Numbered from the stretch's first letter, positions 22,074 to 32,010 are shown. The stretch: 64,000 nt of DNA from JALYGJ01 sp036558545 (GCA_036558545.1 DATBFJ010000029.1:1-64000); one strand, 5' to 3'. Translations and numbers: made by a program. Notes: generated by a model from the sequence alone, not told the origin.

Positions 22074-23129
22074 ATGGAGCTGCTCGAGCTCGTTATCGCA
22101 CTCGCGGTCATCCTGATCGCGGCCGAGCTCTTCACAAACGGCATCGAATGGTTCGGGCACAAGCTCAACCTGGCCGAGGGCGTCGTCGGCAGCGTCCTGG
22201 CAGCGGTTGGCACGGCCCTGCCGGAGACGATGATCCCGCTCGTGGCGATCCTGTTCGCGGGCTCGCAAAGCGACGCGGCGCACGAGATAGGCGTCGGCGC
22301 CATCCTGGGTGCACCGTTCATGCTGTCGACGCTGGCCATGTTCGTGACTGGCGTCGGGGTGATCGGCTACGCCCGGCGCCGCTCGACGGGACAGGAGATG
22401 AAGGTCGACACCCGCGTGCTTGGCCTGGATATCCGTTATTTCTTCGTCGCCTATGCGATCGCCGTGGGTGCCGCGTTCGTACCGGCGGACCTCTCGTTCC
22501 TGCGCTACGGGGCGGTCATCGTGCTCATCGCGATCTACGCCTGGTACGTCAAATCGCACTTCGAGTCCGACGTTACGGTGGATGCCACGGACCTCAATCC
22601 GCTGCGCTTCCACCGCATCGACCGGGCCGCATTTCGCGACGACCCGACGACGCCGCGCCTGCGAGTGATCAACATCCAGGTCCTCGTGGCCCTCGCCTTG
22701 ATCATCGGCGGCGCCAAGGTCTTTGTCGACGCCATCGGGACCATCTCGACAGAGGCCGGGCTTGATCCTGCGCTCCTGGCGCTCATCATCGCGCCGATCG
22801 CGACGGAGCTGCCCGAGAAATTCAACAGCCTGATCTGGGTGCGCCAGAACAAGGACACGCTGGCCATGGGCAACATCACCGGAGCAATGGTCTTTCAGTC
22901 GGTCATACCCACATCAATCGGGATCCTGCTGGCGGCGAGCGCGTGGACCATCTCGCAGGAGACACTCCTGAGCTTCGCGTCGGCAGGCATCGCGTTCGCG
23001 TCGACGGCATTCATATTTGTGCCCATGGTGCGCAGGGGCTCATTGACCGGCAGGCACCTGTTGATCGGTGGCCTGTTCTATCTCGTTTACCTGGTCCTCG
23101 TGATAAGCCACTTGGCAGGTATGTGGTGA
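22074..23129 (+). CDS. Sodium/calcium exchanger family membrane protein
   Basis: A 351-residue protein with about 10-11 predicted membrane helices belonging to the Ca2+/cation antiporter (CaCA) superfamily. The two alpha-repeats are visible: VGSVLAAVGTALPETMIPLVA near the N-terminus and LIIAPIATELPEKFNSLIW in the second half. The acidic residues in each (ALPE, ELPE) are the ion ligands. A charged loop of about 60 residues separates the halves. The transported ion cannot be decided from sequence alone. ATG 22074 has only a weak SD; it may be expressed with rpsR, 46 bases upstream. Confidence 0.88.
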   Translation: MELLELVIALAVILIAAELFTNGIEWFGHKLNLAEGVVGSVLAAVGTALPETMIPLVAILFAGSQSDAAHEIGVGAILGAPFMLSTLAMFVTGVGVIGYARRRSTGQEMKVDTRVLGLDIRYFFVAYAIAVGAAFVPADLSFLRYGAVIVLIAIYAWYVKSHFESDVTVDATDLNPLRFHRIDRAAFRDDPTTPRLRVINIQVLVALALIIGGAKVFVDAIGTISTEAGLDPALLALIIAPIATELPEKFNSLIWVRQNKDTLAMGNITGAMVFQSVIPTSIGILLAASAWTISQETLLSFASAGIAFASTAFIFVPMVRRGSLTGRHLLIGGLFYLVYLVLVISHLAGMW

Positions 23130-23164
23130 TCGGTTTGCAACAAACAAACGTTAGTAAATGGCAC

Positions 23165-23192
23165 TTGGAGGCACTGATGCCAGACGTATACT
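23165..23192 (+). promoter_or_regulatory. Promoter of ilvE, predicted leaderless
   Basis: TTGGAG (23165-23170), a 16-base spacer and TATACT (23187-23192) end 7 bases before ATG 23200. The promoter falls inside an upstream in-frame extension from ATG 23158, which argues that 23200 is the true start. Confidence 0.7.
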
Positions 23193-23199
23193 CGCGGTC

Positions 23200-24174
23200 A
23201 TGCTGACTCAGAAGCCCGCGGCCGCGCCACTCGCGGCAAACGGCACGCGTCCCCTTGACGCGAACATCGTCTGCTATTTCGAAGGCGAATTCGTGCCATT
23301 GGCGGAGGCGAAGCTTCCGGTCATGACCCATGGATTCCTCTATGGCACGGCGACCTTCGAAGGTATCCGCGCCTACTGGAATGACGAGCAGGAGCAGCTC
23401 TACGGGTTGAAGCTGCTCGAGCACTACAAGCGCCTGTGGCAGTCGGCCAAGGTGCTCTTGATGAAGCCACCGATGCCGCCCGAGCAGCTCGTTGACCTTA
23501 CGGTCGACCTGCTCCGGCGCAACAACTTCCGCCAGGACGCGTACGTCCGCCCGACCCTCTACAAGTCGACCGAGGCGATAGGCGTGCGACTGCACGGGCT
23601 TGAGCAGCAGCTGCTGATATTTGCGGTGCCCTTTGGTGAGTACATCGCGATCGACCGCGGCATAACTGCCCAGGTCGTCTCGTGGCGGCGCAACAGCGAC
23701 CAGTCGCTGCCGGCGCGTTCCAAGATCGTGGGCGCGTACGTGAACAGTGCCTTCTCGAAGACGGAGGCAGTCCTGAACGGCTACGACGAGGCGATCGTGC
23801 TGACCATGGACGGGCACGTCTCGGAAGGGTCAGCCGAGAACTTCTTCATGGTCCGCAACGGCAAGCTCGTTACGCCGCCGATTACGGACGACATCCTCGA
23901 AGGGGTGACGCGCTCGGGGCTCATCCAGCTCGCGCGCGAGGACATGGGCATGGAGACGGTCATCCGCTCCATCGACCGCAGCGAGCTGTACTCGGCAGAG
24001 GAAGCATTCCTGTGCGGCACGGGCGCGCAGATGTCGCCGATCGTCGAGATCGACCATCGCCCCGTCGGCGACGGGGAAGTCGGGCCGATCACGCGCCGTC
24101 TGGCGCAGCTGTACTTCGACACGGTGCGGGGCAAGATGCCGCAGCACAGCAACTGGCTGACCCCCATCTACTGA
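23200..24174 (+). CDS. ilvE: Branched-chain amino acid aminotransferase
   Basis: IlvE transfers amino groups between glutamate and the Val/Leu/Ile keto acids using pyridoxal phosphate (fold type IV). The 324-residue protein shows VMTHGFLYGTATFEGIRAY at the N-terminus, RPTLYKS, the PLP-lysine segment SKIVGAYVNSAFSKTEA, and DGHVSEGSAENFFMVRNG. GTGAQMSPIVEIDHRPVG is near the C-terminus. The start at 23200 is chosen from the promoter position; ATG 23158 would add 14 residues and has no SD. Confidence 0.95.
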   Translation: MLTQKPAAAPLAANGTRPLDANIVCYFEGEFVPLAEAKLPVMTHGFLYGTATFEGIRAYWNDEQEQLYGLKLLEHYKRLWQSAKVLLMKPPMPPEQLVDLTVDLLRRNNFRQDAYVRPTLYKSTEAIGVRLHGLEQQLLIFAVPFGEYIAIDRGITAQVVSWRRNSDQSLPARSKIVGAYVNSAFSKTEAVLNGYDEAIVLTMDGHVSEGSAENFFMVRNGKLVTPPITDDILEGVTRSGLIQLAREDMGMETVIRSIDRSELYSAEEAFLCGTGAQMSPIVEIDHRPVGDGEVGPITRRLAQLYFDTVRGKMPQHSNWLTPIY

Positions 24175-24245
24175 TCCGGTAACCGCCGCGGAGTGGCGCC
24201 GCACGGCTCGGTTCAGCGCACGCGGTTGCTGACGGCCTAAATCGG

Positions 24246-24251
24246 TATTCT
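24246..24251 (+). promoter_or_regulatory. -10 element of ileS, predicted near-leaderless
   Basis: TATTCT (24246-24251) lies 9 bases before ATG 24261, with no Shine-Dalgarno sequence. A TTGCTG upstream is a possible -35 at a short (14-base) spacing. Confidence 0.5.
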
Positions 24252-24260
24252 TGACGGCCC

Positions 24261-27200
24261 ATGGTCGTCGAGTCGCGGGCGGACAGCCCGTTTCAACCTG
24301 TACCCCGGCAGCTGGATCTGCCGGCGCTAGAGCACGCGATTCTCGATCAGTGGGCGGAGCGGAAGACGTTTGCCCGATTGCGCGCGCAGAACGCCGGCAA
24401 CGAGCGCTGGTCGTTCCTCGATGGACCCATCACCGCCAACAACCCGATGGGTGTGCACCACGCCTGGGGCCGCACGTACAAGGACCTATATCAGCGCTTT
24501 CACGCCATGCTCGGCCAGGACCAGCGCTTCCAGAACGGTTTCGACTGCCAGGGTCTGTGGGTCGAGGTCAACGTCGAGCGTGAGCTGGGTTATACGAGCA
24601 AGCGCGACATCGAGGCGAACGGCATCGCCAGCTTCGTCAACCTGTGCAAGCAGCGCGTGCTGACCTACGCCGCGTTACAGACCGAGCAATCCGTCCGCCT
24701 GGGCATGTGGATGGACTGGAATGACCCCGATGAGTTGCGTCGGCTGCGCGACCTGCTTGCCGAGGACCCGCAGCAGCAGGCCACTATCGCCGGACCGGAC
24801 GGGCCTGTAACGGACACGGTCGAGATGCTCGTCGGCCGGCTGGGCATGCCCGAGATCGGCGGCTCGTACTTCACCTTCAGCAACGAGAACAACGACCTGA
24901 TCTGGGGCTTCCTGGCCGAATGTCACCGGCGCGGTTGGCTGTACAAGGGCCACGACTCGATGCCGTGGTGCACCCGTTGTGGCACCGGCATCAGCCAGAT
25001 GGAGATGAACGAGGGTTATCAGGACCGCGAGGACCCGGGCCTGACCGTCCGTTTTCCATTGGTCGACAGGCCAGGGGAGTGGCTGCTCGTCTGGACGACA
25101 ACGCCGTGGACGCTGTCGGCCAACGTCGCCGCGGCCGTTGGGCCGGAACTGACGTACGCCAGGGTGCGCCAGGGTGATGACATCTACTGGCTGGGCAAGG
25201 GCGTGCTCAAGACGGCTCTGCGCGGCAAGTTCGAAGTCATGGAGGAGAAAAAGGGCAGCGAGCTCGTTGGCTGGCGGTACCGCGGCCCGTTCGACGAGCT
25301 CCAGGCCGTTCAGGACGCTTTCGGCGCCGCTGGTTATGAACACCGGGTCGTGCCGTGGGACGAGGTAGGCGAGGAAGAGGGCACCGGCATCGTGCACATC
25401 GCGCCCGGTTGTGGCGCCGAGGACTACCAGCTGGGCAAGTCCCTTGGCCTGCCCGTCGTCGCACCGCTCAATGAGGACGGCCACTACCTCGCAGGCTTTG
25501 GCTGGTTGACCGGCCTCGATGCGCATGCGGTCGCGGAACGTGTCGTCGAGGATCTCGAGCAGAAGGGCAACTTCTACCACCTCGAGCCGTACTCGCACCG
25601 CTATCCACACTGCTGGCGCTGCGGCACTCCATTGCTGTTCCGCGTCGTCGACGAGTGGTACATCTCGATGGGCGAGGTGTACGACAAGCCGCGCGAGCAG
25701 GTCACTGCCGACGAGAAGAACCGCAGCCTGCGCTACCAGATCATGGATGTCGTCGACCAGATTCGCTGGATCCCCGCCTTTGGCTACGACCGCGAGATCG
25801 ACTGGCTGCGCACCATGGCCGACTGGATGATCTCCAAGAAGCGCTACTGGGGTCTGGCGCTGCCGATCTGGGAATGCGCGTCGTGCCAGGAGTTTGACGT
25901 TATCAGCAGCCGCGACGAGCTCAAGCAGCGTGCGGTCGAGGGATGGGATCTGTTCGAGGGCCACACGCCCCACAGGCCGTATGTGGACGCGGTGAAGGTG
26001 GCCTGCTCGTCATGCGGCGGTGAGATGACGCGCATCGCGGATGTCGGCAATCCCTGGCTCGACGCGGGCATCGTCCCGTTCTCGACGATGCACTACCGGA
26101 CCGAGCCGGACTACTGGCGGCAGTGGTTTCCGGCCGACTTCGTGACCGAATCCTTCCCCGGCCAGTTCCGCAACTGGTTCTACTCGATGCTGGCGATGAG
26201 CACAGTCCTGCGCCGCGAGCCGCCGTTCAAAGCGTTGATGGGCTACGCGACGTTGTACGGCGACGACGGCCGGCCGATGCACAAGAGCTGGGGCAACGCT
26301 GTCGAGTTCAACGAAGGTGCGGAACGCATCGGGGTCGACGTGATGCGCTGGATGTTTGCCGGGCAGCGCCTCGACGACAACATCCTGTTCGGCTACCGGA
26401 CCGCGGACGAGGCGCGTCGCGAGCTGCTCGTACTGTGGAACGTCTATGTCTTCTTCGTGACGTACGCCAGGCTGGCCGGATGGAAGCCGGAGCGCGGCAT
26501 CCACTCGGAGATCGAGATGGCGGATGACTGGCCTCTGCTGGACCGTTGGATCCTGTCACGCGTCGCCGGACTTGCCACGTCCGTCCGGACGCGGCTCGAG
26601 GAGTTCGACGCTGCCGGCGCGGTGAGGCTGGTTGGCACGTTCATCGATGAGCTCTCGACCTGGTACCTGCGCCGGTCACGCGGGAGGATGCGCCTCACCG
26701 CGCCGCAAAGCGACCGCAATGCCGCGTTCTCGACGCTCCACGCGACGTTGATCGCCCTCAGCCGGGTGCTGGCGCCGATCCTGCCGTTCCTGTCCGAGTC
26801 GATGTACCAGAACCTCGTCGCAGGAACCATGCCGCAACTGCCCGACAGCGTTCATCTGACGAGCTGGCCGGACGACATCATGGCGCAACATCGCGACCAG
26901 AAGCTGGAAGCGGCGATGGATTACATCGTGCGCGCAGTCGACCTGGGGCGGACGCTCCGCTCGCAGGCCGGTCTGAATCTGCGCCAACCAATCCGCCACG
27001 TCTGGGTGGCGCTGCCGGCCGGCGCGGCCGTGGACGAGGAACTGCTGGCAAGTTTGGGTGAGGACGACCTGCTCAACGCCAAGTCGATCGAGCGAATAGC
27101 CGGCGATTCGGATCTCATCGAGCGCCGCGTCAAGCCGCTGCTGCCCAAGATCGGCCAGCGCCTCGGCCCTCAGACGCAGGCAGTTTTGGCGGCGGCGCGC

Positions 27201-27635
27201 AACAACGAAGTCGAGTATCTGTCGTCAGGTGCCGTGCGCCTTGCCGGCGTGGAGCTGGCCGCGGACGAAGTCGAGTTGATCGCAACGCCGCGTGCGGGCA
27301 CTGCCATCGCGCATGATCAAGGCCTGGTCGTGGCGATCGATACGGAGCTCGACGATGAGTTGCGCGCTGAAGGCGACGCGCGCGAGCTGACGCGCGCGGT
27401 CCAGGATCTGCGCAAGCAGGCAGGGCTGGAGCTGGACGACACCATCGAGCTCTGGCTATCGGCGCCCTCCGACGTGCTCGCGCCACTGCACCCTTATTTG
27501 GCGCGCGTCGCCGCGGACACGCTTGCTGACAACCTGGCGCATGACGAGGCACCCTCGGACGCCCTCCACGCCACTCAGTCGATCGGCGGCGGGGACGTCG
27601 TGATCTCGCTGCGACGCATCGAGACCGCACCTTGA
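24261..27635 (+). CDS. ileS: Isoleucine--tRNA ligase
   Basis: IleRS charges tRNA-Ile and edits misactivated Val. The 1124-residue class I enzyme has the HIGH-type motif NPMGVHHAWG (61-70), the zinc-type segment PWCTRCGTGISQ, and the editing-domain WTTTPWTLSANVA. The tRNA-binding C-terminal half has SRGRMRL. The KMSKS loop reads PMHKSWGN (672-679): the catalytic second Lys and following Ser remain, but the first Lys and first Ser are replaced. Length and motifs exclude ValRS and LeuRS. lspA overlaps the stop (TTGA). Confidence 0.95.
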   Translation: MVVESRADSPFQPVPRQLDLPALEHAILDQWAERKTFARLRAQNAGNERWSFLDGPITANNPMGVHHAWGRTYKDLYQRFHAMLGQDQRFQNGFDCQGLWVEVNVERELGYTSKRDIEANGIASFVNLCKQRVLTYAALQTEQSVRLGMWMDWNDPDELRRLRDLLAEDPQQQATIAGPDGPVTDTVEMLVGRLGMPEIGGSYFTFSNENNDLIWGFLAECHRRGWLYKGHDSMPWCTRCGTGISQMEMNEGYQDREDPGLTVRFPLVDRPGEWLLVWTTTPWTLSANVAAAVGPELTYARVRQGDDIYWLGKGVLKTALRGKFEVMEEKKGSELVGWRYRGPFDELQAVQDAFGAAGYEHRVVPWDEVGEEEGTGIVHIAPGCGAEDYQLGKSLGLPVVAPLNEDGHYLAGFGWLTGLDAHAVAERVVEDLEQKGNFYHLEPYSHRYPHCWRCGTPLLFRVVDEWYISMGEVYDKPREQVTADEKNRSLRYQIMDVVDQIRWIPAFGYDREIDWLRTMADWMISKKRYWGLALPIWECASCQEFDVISSRDELKQRAVEGWDLFEGHTPHRPYVDAVKVACSSCGGEMTRIADVGNPWLDAGIVPFSTMHYRTEPDYWRQWFPADFVTESFPGQFRNWFYSMLAMSTVLRREPPFKALMGYATLYGDDGRPMHKSWGNAVEFNEGAERIGVDVMRWMFAGQRLDDNILFGYRTADEARRELLVLWNVYVFFVTYARLAGWKPERGIHSEIEMADDWPLLDRWILSRVAGLATSVRTRLEEFDAAGAVRLVGTFIDELSTWYLRRSRGRMRLTAPQSDRNAAFSTLHATLIALSRVLAPILPFLSESMYQNLVAGTMPQLPDSVHLTSWPDDIMAQHRDQKLEAAMDYIVRAVDLGRTLRSQAGLNLRQPIRHVWVALPAGAAVDEELLASLGEDDLLNAKSIERIAGDSDLIERRVKPLLPKIGQRLGPQTQAVLAAARNNEVEYLSSGAVRLAGVELAADEVELIATPRAGTAIAHDQGLVVAIDTELDDELRAEGDARELTRAVQDLRKQAGLELDDTIELWLSAPSDVLAPLHPYLARVAADTLADNLAHDEAPSDALHATQSIGGGDVVISLRRIETAP

Positions 27636-28183
27636 AGCGGCTCGCGGACAAGCGCTGGCATTGGCTGGCGTTCGGCGTGATCGCCATCGCAGTCATAGTC
27701 GTTGACCAGCTTTCCAAGGCATTCATCGATGCCAACTTCGAGCTTGCATCGGTACATCCGCTGCCGGGCGGCACAGCGCCAACCAACGTAATCGGCGATC
27801 TCGTGCGCATCGCCAAGTCGTACAACGACGGGGGCATCTTTGGTCTGTTCGGAAATTCGGCCGTCATCCTGGCAATCTCGAGCCTCGCGGTGATCGGCTT
27901 GATCGTGGTCTACGAGTGGCGCGAGGGCGGGCGCTCCTGGCTGCTCACGCTCGCGCTGGGTCTGCTGCTCGGCGGCGCCATCGGCAACTTCATCGATCGC
28001 ATCCGCTTCGGCTGGGTCATCGATTTCGTCGACATGGGCATTGGCGACAAGCGGTTCTTCACGTTCAACGTCGCCGACTCGGCGATCAGCATCGCGCTGC
28101 TGTTGCTGATCATCCTTGCGCTCTTCCATGAGCGCCTGACGCGAGGCCGTCACAGCCCGGCGCAAGAGGCCAGTCACTCCTGA
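27632..28183 (+). CDS. lspA: Lipoprotein signal peptidase (signal peptidase II)
   Basis: LspA cleaves the signal peptide of lipidated prolipoproteins at the membrane. The 183-residue protein has four membrane helices. Catalytic motifs are visible: VVDQLSKAF, SYNDGGIFGLFG, the first Asp in GGAIGNFIDRIRFGWVIDFVD, and the second in FNVADSAISI. The start is TTG 27632 overlapping the ileS stop. The order ileS-lspA-rluD is widely conserved. The lipoprotein at 18310-19017 is a likely substrate. Confidence 0.96.
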   Translation: MKRLADKRWHWLAFGVIAIAVIVVDQLSKAFIDANFELASVHPLPGGTAPTNVIGDLVRIAKSYNDGGIFGLFGNSAVILAISSLAVIGLIVVYEWREGGRSWLLTLALGLLLGGAIGNFIDRIRFGWVIDFVDMGIGDKRFFTFNVADSAISIALLLLIILALFHERLTRGRHSPAQEASHS

Positions 28184-29112
28184 TGGCCGAGCGCGTCTCG
28201 GTGGTCGTGCCGGCAACCGATCGACCCAGGCGCGCTGACCAGGTCGTCGCGGATGCTGTCGGACTGTCCCGGTCGTATGTCCAGCGACTGATCGAGGACG
28301 GCCGCTTGACGCTCCACGGCCAGCCGATCAAGAGCAACACCGTGCTCGCCGCGGGTACCAGCCTCGAGTTGGACATACCCGAAAGGCCGACACAGAAGAT
28401 TGAGGCGGAGGAGATCCCGCTCCGCGTCGTCTACGAGGACAGTGACGTCCTGATCATCGACAAGCCAGCCGGGTTGGTGACCCATCCTGCCCCTGGTCAA
28501 ACGAGCGGCACGCTGGTGAACGCGCTTCTCGCGCGCGGCGGCATCGAGGCCTACGGCACGGTCGCGGGTGAGGACCGGCCGGGCATCGTCCATCGCCTCG
28601 ACCGCGATACGTCAGGCCTGATCGTGGTCGCTCGCAACGACAAGGCGCAATCGGCCTTGATGGCACAGCTCAAGGCTCGCCGTGTCAAGAAGACGTACCT
28701 CGCGCTGGCGCACGGCGCGATGCCCGCAGAGAACGGCCGCATCGAGGCCCCCATTGGGCGAGACCCGCGACACTATTCGCGCATGGCCGTTATCCCAGAC
28801 GGTAAGCCGGCAACGACCGGCTACCGCGTTCGCGAGCGTTTCCCGGGCTGGTCGTTGCTCGAGGTCGACTTGATGACCGGCCGAACCCATCAGATCCGCG
28901 TACATCTCGCGTCGATCGGTCATGCCGTGGCGGGCGATTCGGTGTACGCCACCGGGGTAGCTCGCCAGGGTCCCCCGGGACTTGATCGAATGTTCCTCCA
29001 TTCGTGGCGCATCGAGTTCGCGGCAGTAGAAGGCGACGGGATCATCCGCGCCGAGGCGCCACTGCCGCACGAGCTTGAGGACGTGCTTCAAACGATGCGC
29101 GACAGCAAATGA
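28183..29112 (+). CDS. rluD: RluA-family ribosomal RNA pseudouridine synthase
   Basis: The family isomerises specific uridines in 23S rRNA or tRNA to pseudouridine. The 309-residue protein begins with an S4 RNA-binding domain (about 15-75, SRSYVQRLIEDGRLTLHG). The catalytic domain follows, with the signature HRLDRDTSGLIVVARND (catalytic Asp in RLD), KTYLALAHG, and TGRTHQIRVHLASIGHAVAGD. Length and architecture fit RluD; RluA or RluC is possible. ATG 28183 uses the last base of the lspA stop. The next gene overlaps by 4 bases. Confidence 0.9.
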   Translation: MAERVSVVVPATDRPRRADQVVADAVGLSRSYVQRLIEDGRLTLHGQPIKSNTVLAAGTSLELDIPERPTQKIEAEEIPLRVVYEDSDVLIIDKPAGLVTHPAPGQTSGTLVNALLARGGIEAYGTVAGEDRPGIVHRLDRDTSGLIVVARNDKAQSALMAQLKARRVKKTYLALAHGAMPAENGRIEAPIGRDPRHYSRMAVIPDGKPATTGYRVRERFPGWSLLEVDLMTGRTHQIRVHLASIGHAVAGDSVYATGVARQGPPGLDRMFLHSWRIEFAAVEGDGIIRAEAPLPHELEDVLQTMRDSK

Positions 29113-29735
29113 AGCCGAACGTTTCGGTGCTCATCTCGGGACCTTCGCGAACGGGCAAGACGACGGCCGCCGAATTGCTGGCCGAGCGCTACGGCATCCC
29201 GAACATCAAGATCGGCGAGGAGTTCCGCCGCACGTATGGCATTCATACGTCGCACCACGTTGAACGCGATCCGGCTTTCGACAAGAAGATGGACGACTTT
29301 CAGGCCGACAAGATCCGCACAGCGACCCCGGGTCAGCCGTTCATCCTGGAAGGTCGATTGGCCGCCTTCCTGGCCAGCGTCGAGCGGGCAAAGCAGCCGC
29401 TGCCTGTCGTGACGGTTCTCTTCTGGGCACCCGAAGAGGAGCGCATGGAGCGTCAGCTGCGCAAGGTCAAGCGCGATCATCCCGACTCGACCGTGACGCT
29501 CAAGGAGCTGCTCGAGGGCGAACGCCAGCGCGAGGCCTACGACCTGGCACAGTGGAAGCACGTTCACCCAGAGATCGACGACAAGAACGTGTTCGACCCG
29601 GATCTGACCGATGAGCAGGGTTCGCCTGTCTACGACCTGGTGGTCGACACTCGGGTCGGCATGCCAGGCGTCGTCGCCGACGTCGTTCACGACTGGCTGG
29701 TTCAGCGAGGAGCGTTCGACAACGACCCTGCTTAG
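29109..29735 (+). CDS. P-loop nucleotide kinase, cytidylate/adenylate-kinase-like
   Basis: The 208-residue protein begins VSVLISGPSRTGKTTAAELLAERYGIP, visible here as GPSRTGKTTAAELLAERYGI, a Walker A at about 11-18. KIGEEFRR and FILEGRLAAFL resemble the acceptor-binding region of cytidylate-kinase-like proteins. VLFWAPEEERMERQLRK matches a lid region. A substrate cannot be named; archaeal-type cytidylate kinases share this form. ATG 29109 overlaps the rluD stop, and priA follows 7 bases after its stop, so all are probably co-translated. Confidence 0.75.
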   Translation: MKPNVSVLISGPSRTGKTTAAELLAERYGIPNIKIGEEFRRTYGIHTSHHVERDPAFDKKMDDFQADKIRTATPGQPFILEGRLAAFLASVERAKQPLPVVTVLFWAPEEERMERQLRKVKRDHPDSTVTLKELLEGERQREAYDLAQWKHVHPEIDDKNVFDPDLTDEQGSPVYDLVVDTRVGMPGVVADVVHDWLVQRGAFDNDPA

Positions 29736-29742
29736 CCCGGCC

Positions 29743-32010
29743 GTGACGGCCGTCGAGGTTGCCGTGGACGCCGCCGGACCGCGCGGCGGGCAAACGTTCA
29801 CGTACTCGGTGCCCGAGGCTCTGGGTACCGTGACGCCAGGCGAAGCGGTGCTGGTCGAGTACGGACGTCGCCGCGCGCTGGGAGTCGTGGTGGCGGCGAC
29901 ACAGGAAGCGCCCGACCGTGAGATCAAGCCGATTCTCGCGCGGGTGCGCTCAGACGGACCGCTTCTGGCTCCGCTCCAGCTCGAGCTCGCTCGGTTCATT
30001 GCGACGCACTACCTGGCACCGCCGGCGATGGTCATGCGCGCGATGCTGGCGCCCGGGATGCTCGAGCGCGTGGAGCGCGTCACGCGCCAGGCCGACGGCC
30101 GGGTTGACACGGAATGGATCGTCCGGCCGCCCGAGGCACGCGAGAAGTTGGAGCGGCGCGTTCGTCTCACGGATGCGGGCCGCTCACTTGCGTCGGGCGC
30201 CATCAACGGCGATCGCCTTGGGCCACGCCAGCGCGCCCTGATATCCGAGCTTGCTCAACAGACCGACTCCGCTTCGGCCGCTGAGCTCGCCTCTCGCCAC
30301 GGGACAAGCGCGATCCCCGGCCTCTCGAAGCGCGGCCTCATCGAGATCGAGACGGTACGGGTCGAGCGACGGCCGCTGGAAGGGCGCGCCTGGCCGGAGC
30401 GTGGCTCTCGACCGGAGGACTCAGCCGCCACGGGCCCTCAGCGACTCGCGGTCGATCGCATCGTCGAACTGGTCGCAACGCACCGGCACGAGACGATCCT
30501 GCTCGAGGGAACCACGGCGAGCGGCAAGACGAGCGTTTACACAGAAGCGATCAGGGCTGCTCTGGCGCAGGGCAGGGGAGCGCTCGTGCTGGTGCCGGAG
30601 ATCGCGCTGGCCGTTCCACTGCTCGACAGGCTGCGCTTTGATCTCAACGTCGAGGTGGCCCTACTTCACAGCGCGCTGGGCGACGGCGAGCGGGCCGACG
30701 AGTGGCGCCGCATCCGCGGCGGCGAAGCACGCGTTGTCGTGGGCACGCGCATCGCGGCGCTCGCGCCAATCGCCGATCCGGGAGTGGTGATCGTCGACGA
30801 GGAGCACGATCCCGCGTACAAGTCGGACAGGACGCCGCGGTTTCAGGCGCGGGACGTCGCGGTGGAGCTGGGTCGACTCTCAGGCGCGCCAGTCGTCCTC
30901 GGTAGCGCCACTCCTGATGTAGTCACATATGGCCGAGCGCTCAGCGGCGAGTTCGACCGCATCGTGCTTCCGCGGGTCACTGGCGCGCGACCGGATGTCG
31001 AGATCGTCGATCTTCGCGCGGAGCTCGCCGCCGGCAACAAGGGACTCTTGTCCCAGCTCCTGGCGGACGCGATTGGCGCGCTCGACACGAACAACCACGA
31101 CCAGGCGATTCTCGTCATCAATCGCCGCGGCAGCGCCAGTGTCGTCGTCTGCCGCGACTGTGGCTACGTCCAGATTTGTCCCGAGTGCCAGCGGCCGCTC
31201 GTCTTCCACGCGAACACGCTGTCTCTGCGCTGCCATCACTGTGGCGCCACCGCGCCCGTGGCCCGGCAGTGTCCAGCCTGCCAGTCGGTGCGCATCCGTT
31301 ACCTGGGCGGAGGCACGCAGCGCGTCGAGCGCGAAGTCCAGATCCGTTTTCCGCATCTGCGCGTCGCTCGCCTGGACCGCGACGTCGTCGAACGCAAAGG
31401 CGAGGCGACGCGCGTCATAGACCGCTTCGCGTCGGGCGAGGCCGACGTATTGGTAGGCACGGCGCTGGTCGCGAAGGGCCTCGACGTGCCGCAGGTCACG
31501 CTCGTCGGGGTGGTCAGCGCGGATGTTGCGCTCAACTTGCCCGACCAGCGCGCGGCCGAACGCACGTATCAATTGCTGGTGCAGGCGATCGGCCGCGCGG
31601 GCCGTGGCAGCAAGCCAGGCACGGCCATCATCCAGACCTATATCCCGGATCATCCCGTCATCGCCGCGCTCGGCGACGAGGACGCGAGCGAGTTCTACGG
31701 CGCCGAGCTCGCCTCTCGACGGCTGTTCAATGCGCCGCCATTCGGAGACGTGATCAAGCTGACAGTCGCGCTCGAAGACCGCGCCGCGGCCGAAAAGAAA
31801 GCCGCGGACATGGCGGCGCAGATGCGCGAACGGGCGGGCGCCCTGGGCGCGAACGTGGAGGTATTGGGGCCACTGCCGGCTTACATCGCACGGCGCGCCG
31901 GGCGCTGGCGCTTTCACGTCGTACTGCGCGGAGCAAGGCCGATCGACCTCCTGGGTGGCGACCCCGGCGCGCCGTGGTCCGTGGACGTCGATCCGGAAAG
32001 CCTGCTCTAG
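29743..32010 (+). CDS. priA: Primosomal protein N' (replication restart helicase)
   Basis: PriA reloads the replisome at collapsed forks. The 755-residue protein has an N-terminal DNA-binding domain (TYSVPEAL, VLVEYGRR). The helicase motifs are LLEGTTASGKTSVYTEAI (Walker A) and VIVDEEHDPAYKSDRTPRF (DEEH box). Four CxxC pairs bind two zinc ions (CRDCG, CPEC, CHHC, CPAC), and the C-terminal helicase motif is LVQAIGRAGRG. The start is GTG 29743; the frame is open further upstream, but that part overlaps the kinase gene. Its stop overlaps the convergent VOC gene by 4 bases. Confidence 0.95.
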   Translation: MTAVEVAVDAAGPRGGQTFTYSVPEALGTVTPGEAVLVEYGRRRALGVVVAATQEAPDREIKPILARVRSDGPLLAPLQLELARFIATHYLAPPAMVMRAMLAPGMLERVERVTRQADGRVDTEWIVRPPEAREKLERRVRLTDAGRSLASGAINGDRLGPRQRALISELAQQTDSASAAELASRHGTSAIPGLSKRGLIEIETVRVERRPLEGRAWPERGSRPEDSAATGPQRLAVDRIVELVATHRHETILLEGTTASGKTSVYTEAIRAALAQGRGALVLVPEIALAVPLLDRLRFDLNVEVALLHSALGDGERADEWRRIRGGEARVVVGTRIAALAPIADPGVVIVDEEHDPAYKSDRTPRFQARDVAVELGRLSGAPVVLGSATPDVVTYGRALSGEFDRIVLPRVTGARPDVEIVDLRAELAAGNKGLLSQLLADAIGALDTNNHDQAILVINRRGSASVVVCRDCGYVQICPECQRPLVFHANTLSLRCHHCGATAPVARQCPACQSVRIRYLGGGTQRVEREVQIRFPHLRVARLDRDVVERKGEATRVIDRFASGEADVLVGTALVAKGLDVPQVTLVGVVSADVALNLPDQRAAERTYQLLVQAIGRAGRGSKPGTAIIQTYIPDHPVIAALGDEDASEFYGAELASRRLFNAPPFGDVIKLTVALEDRAAAEKKAADMAAQMRERAGALGANVEVLGPLPAYIARRAGRWRFHVVLRGARPIDLLGGDPGAPWSVDVDPESLL

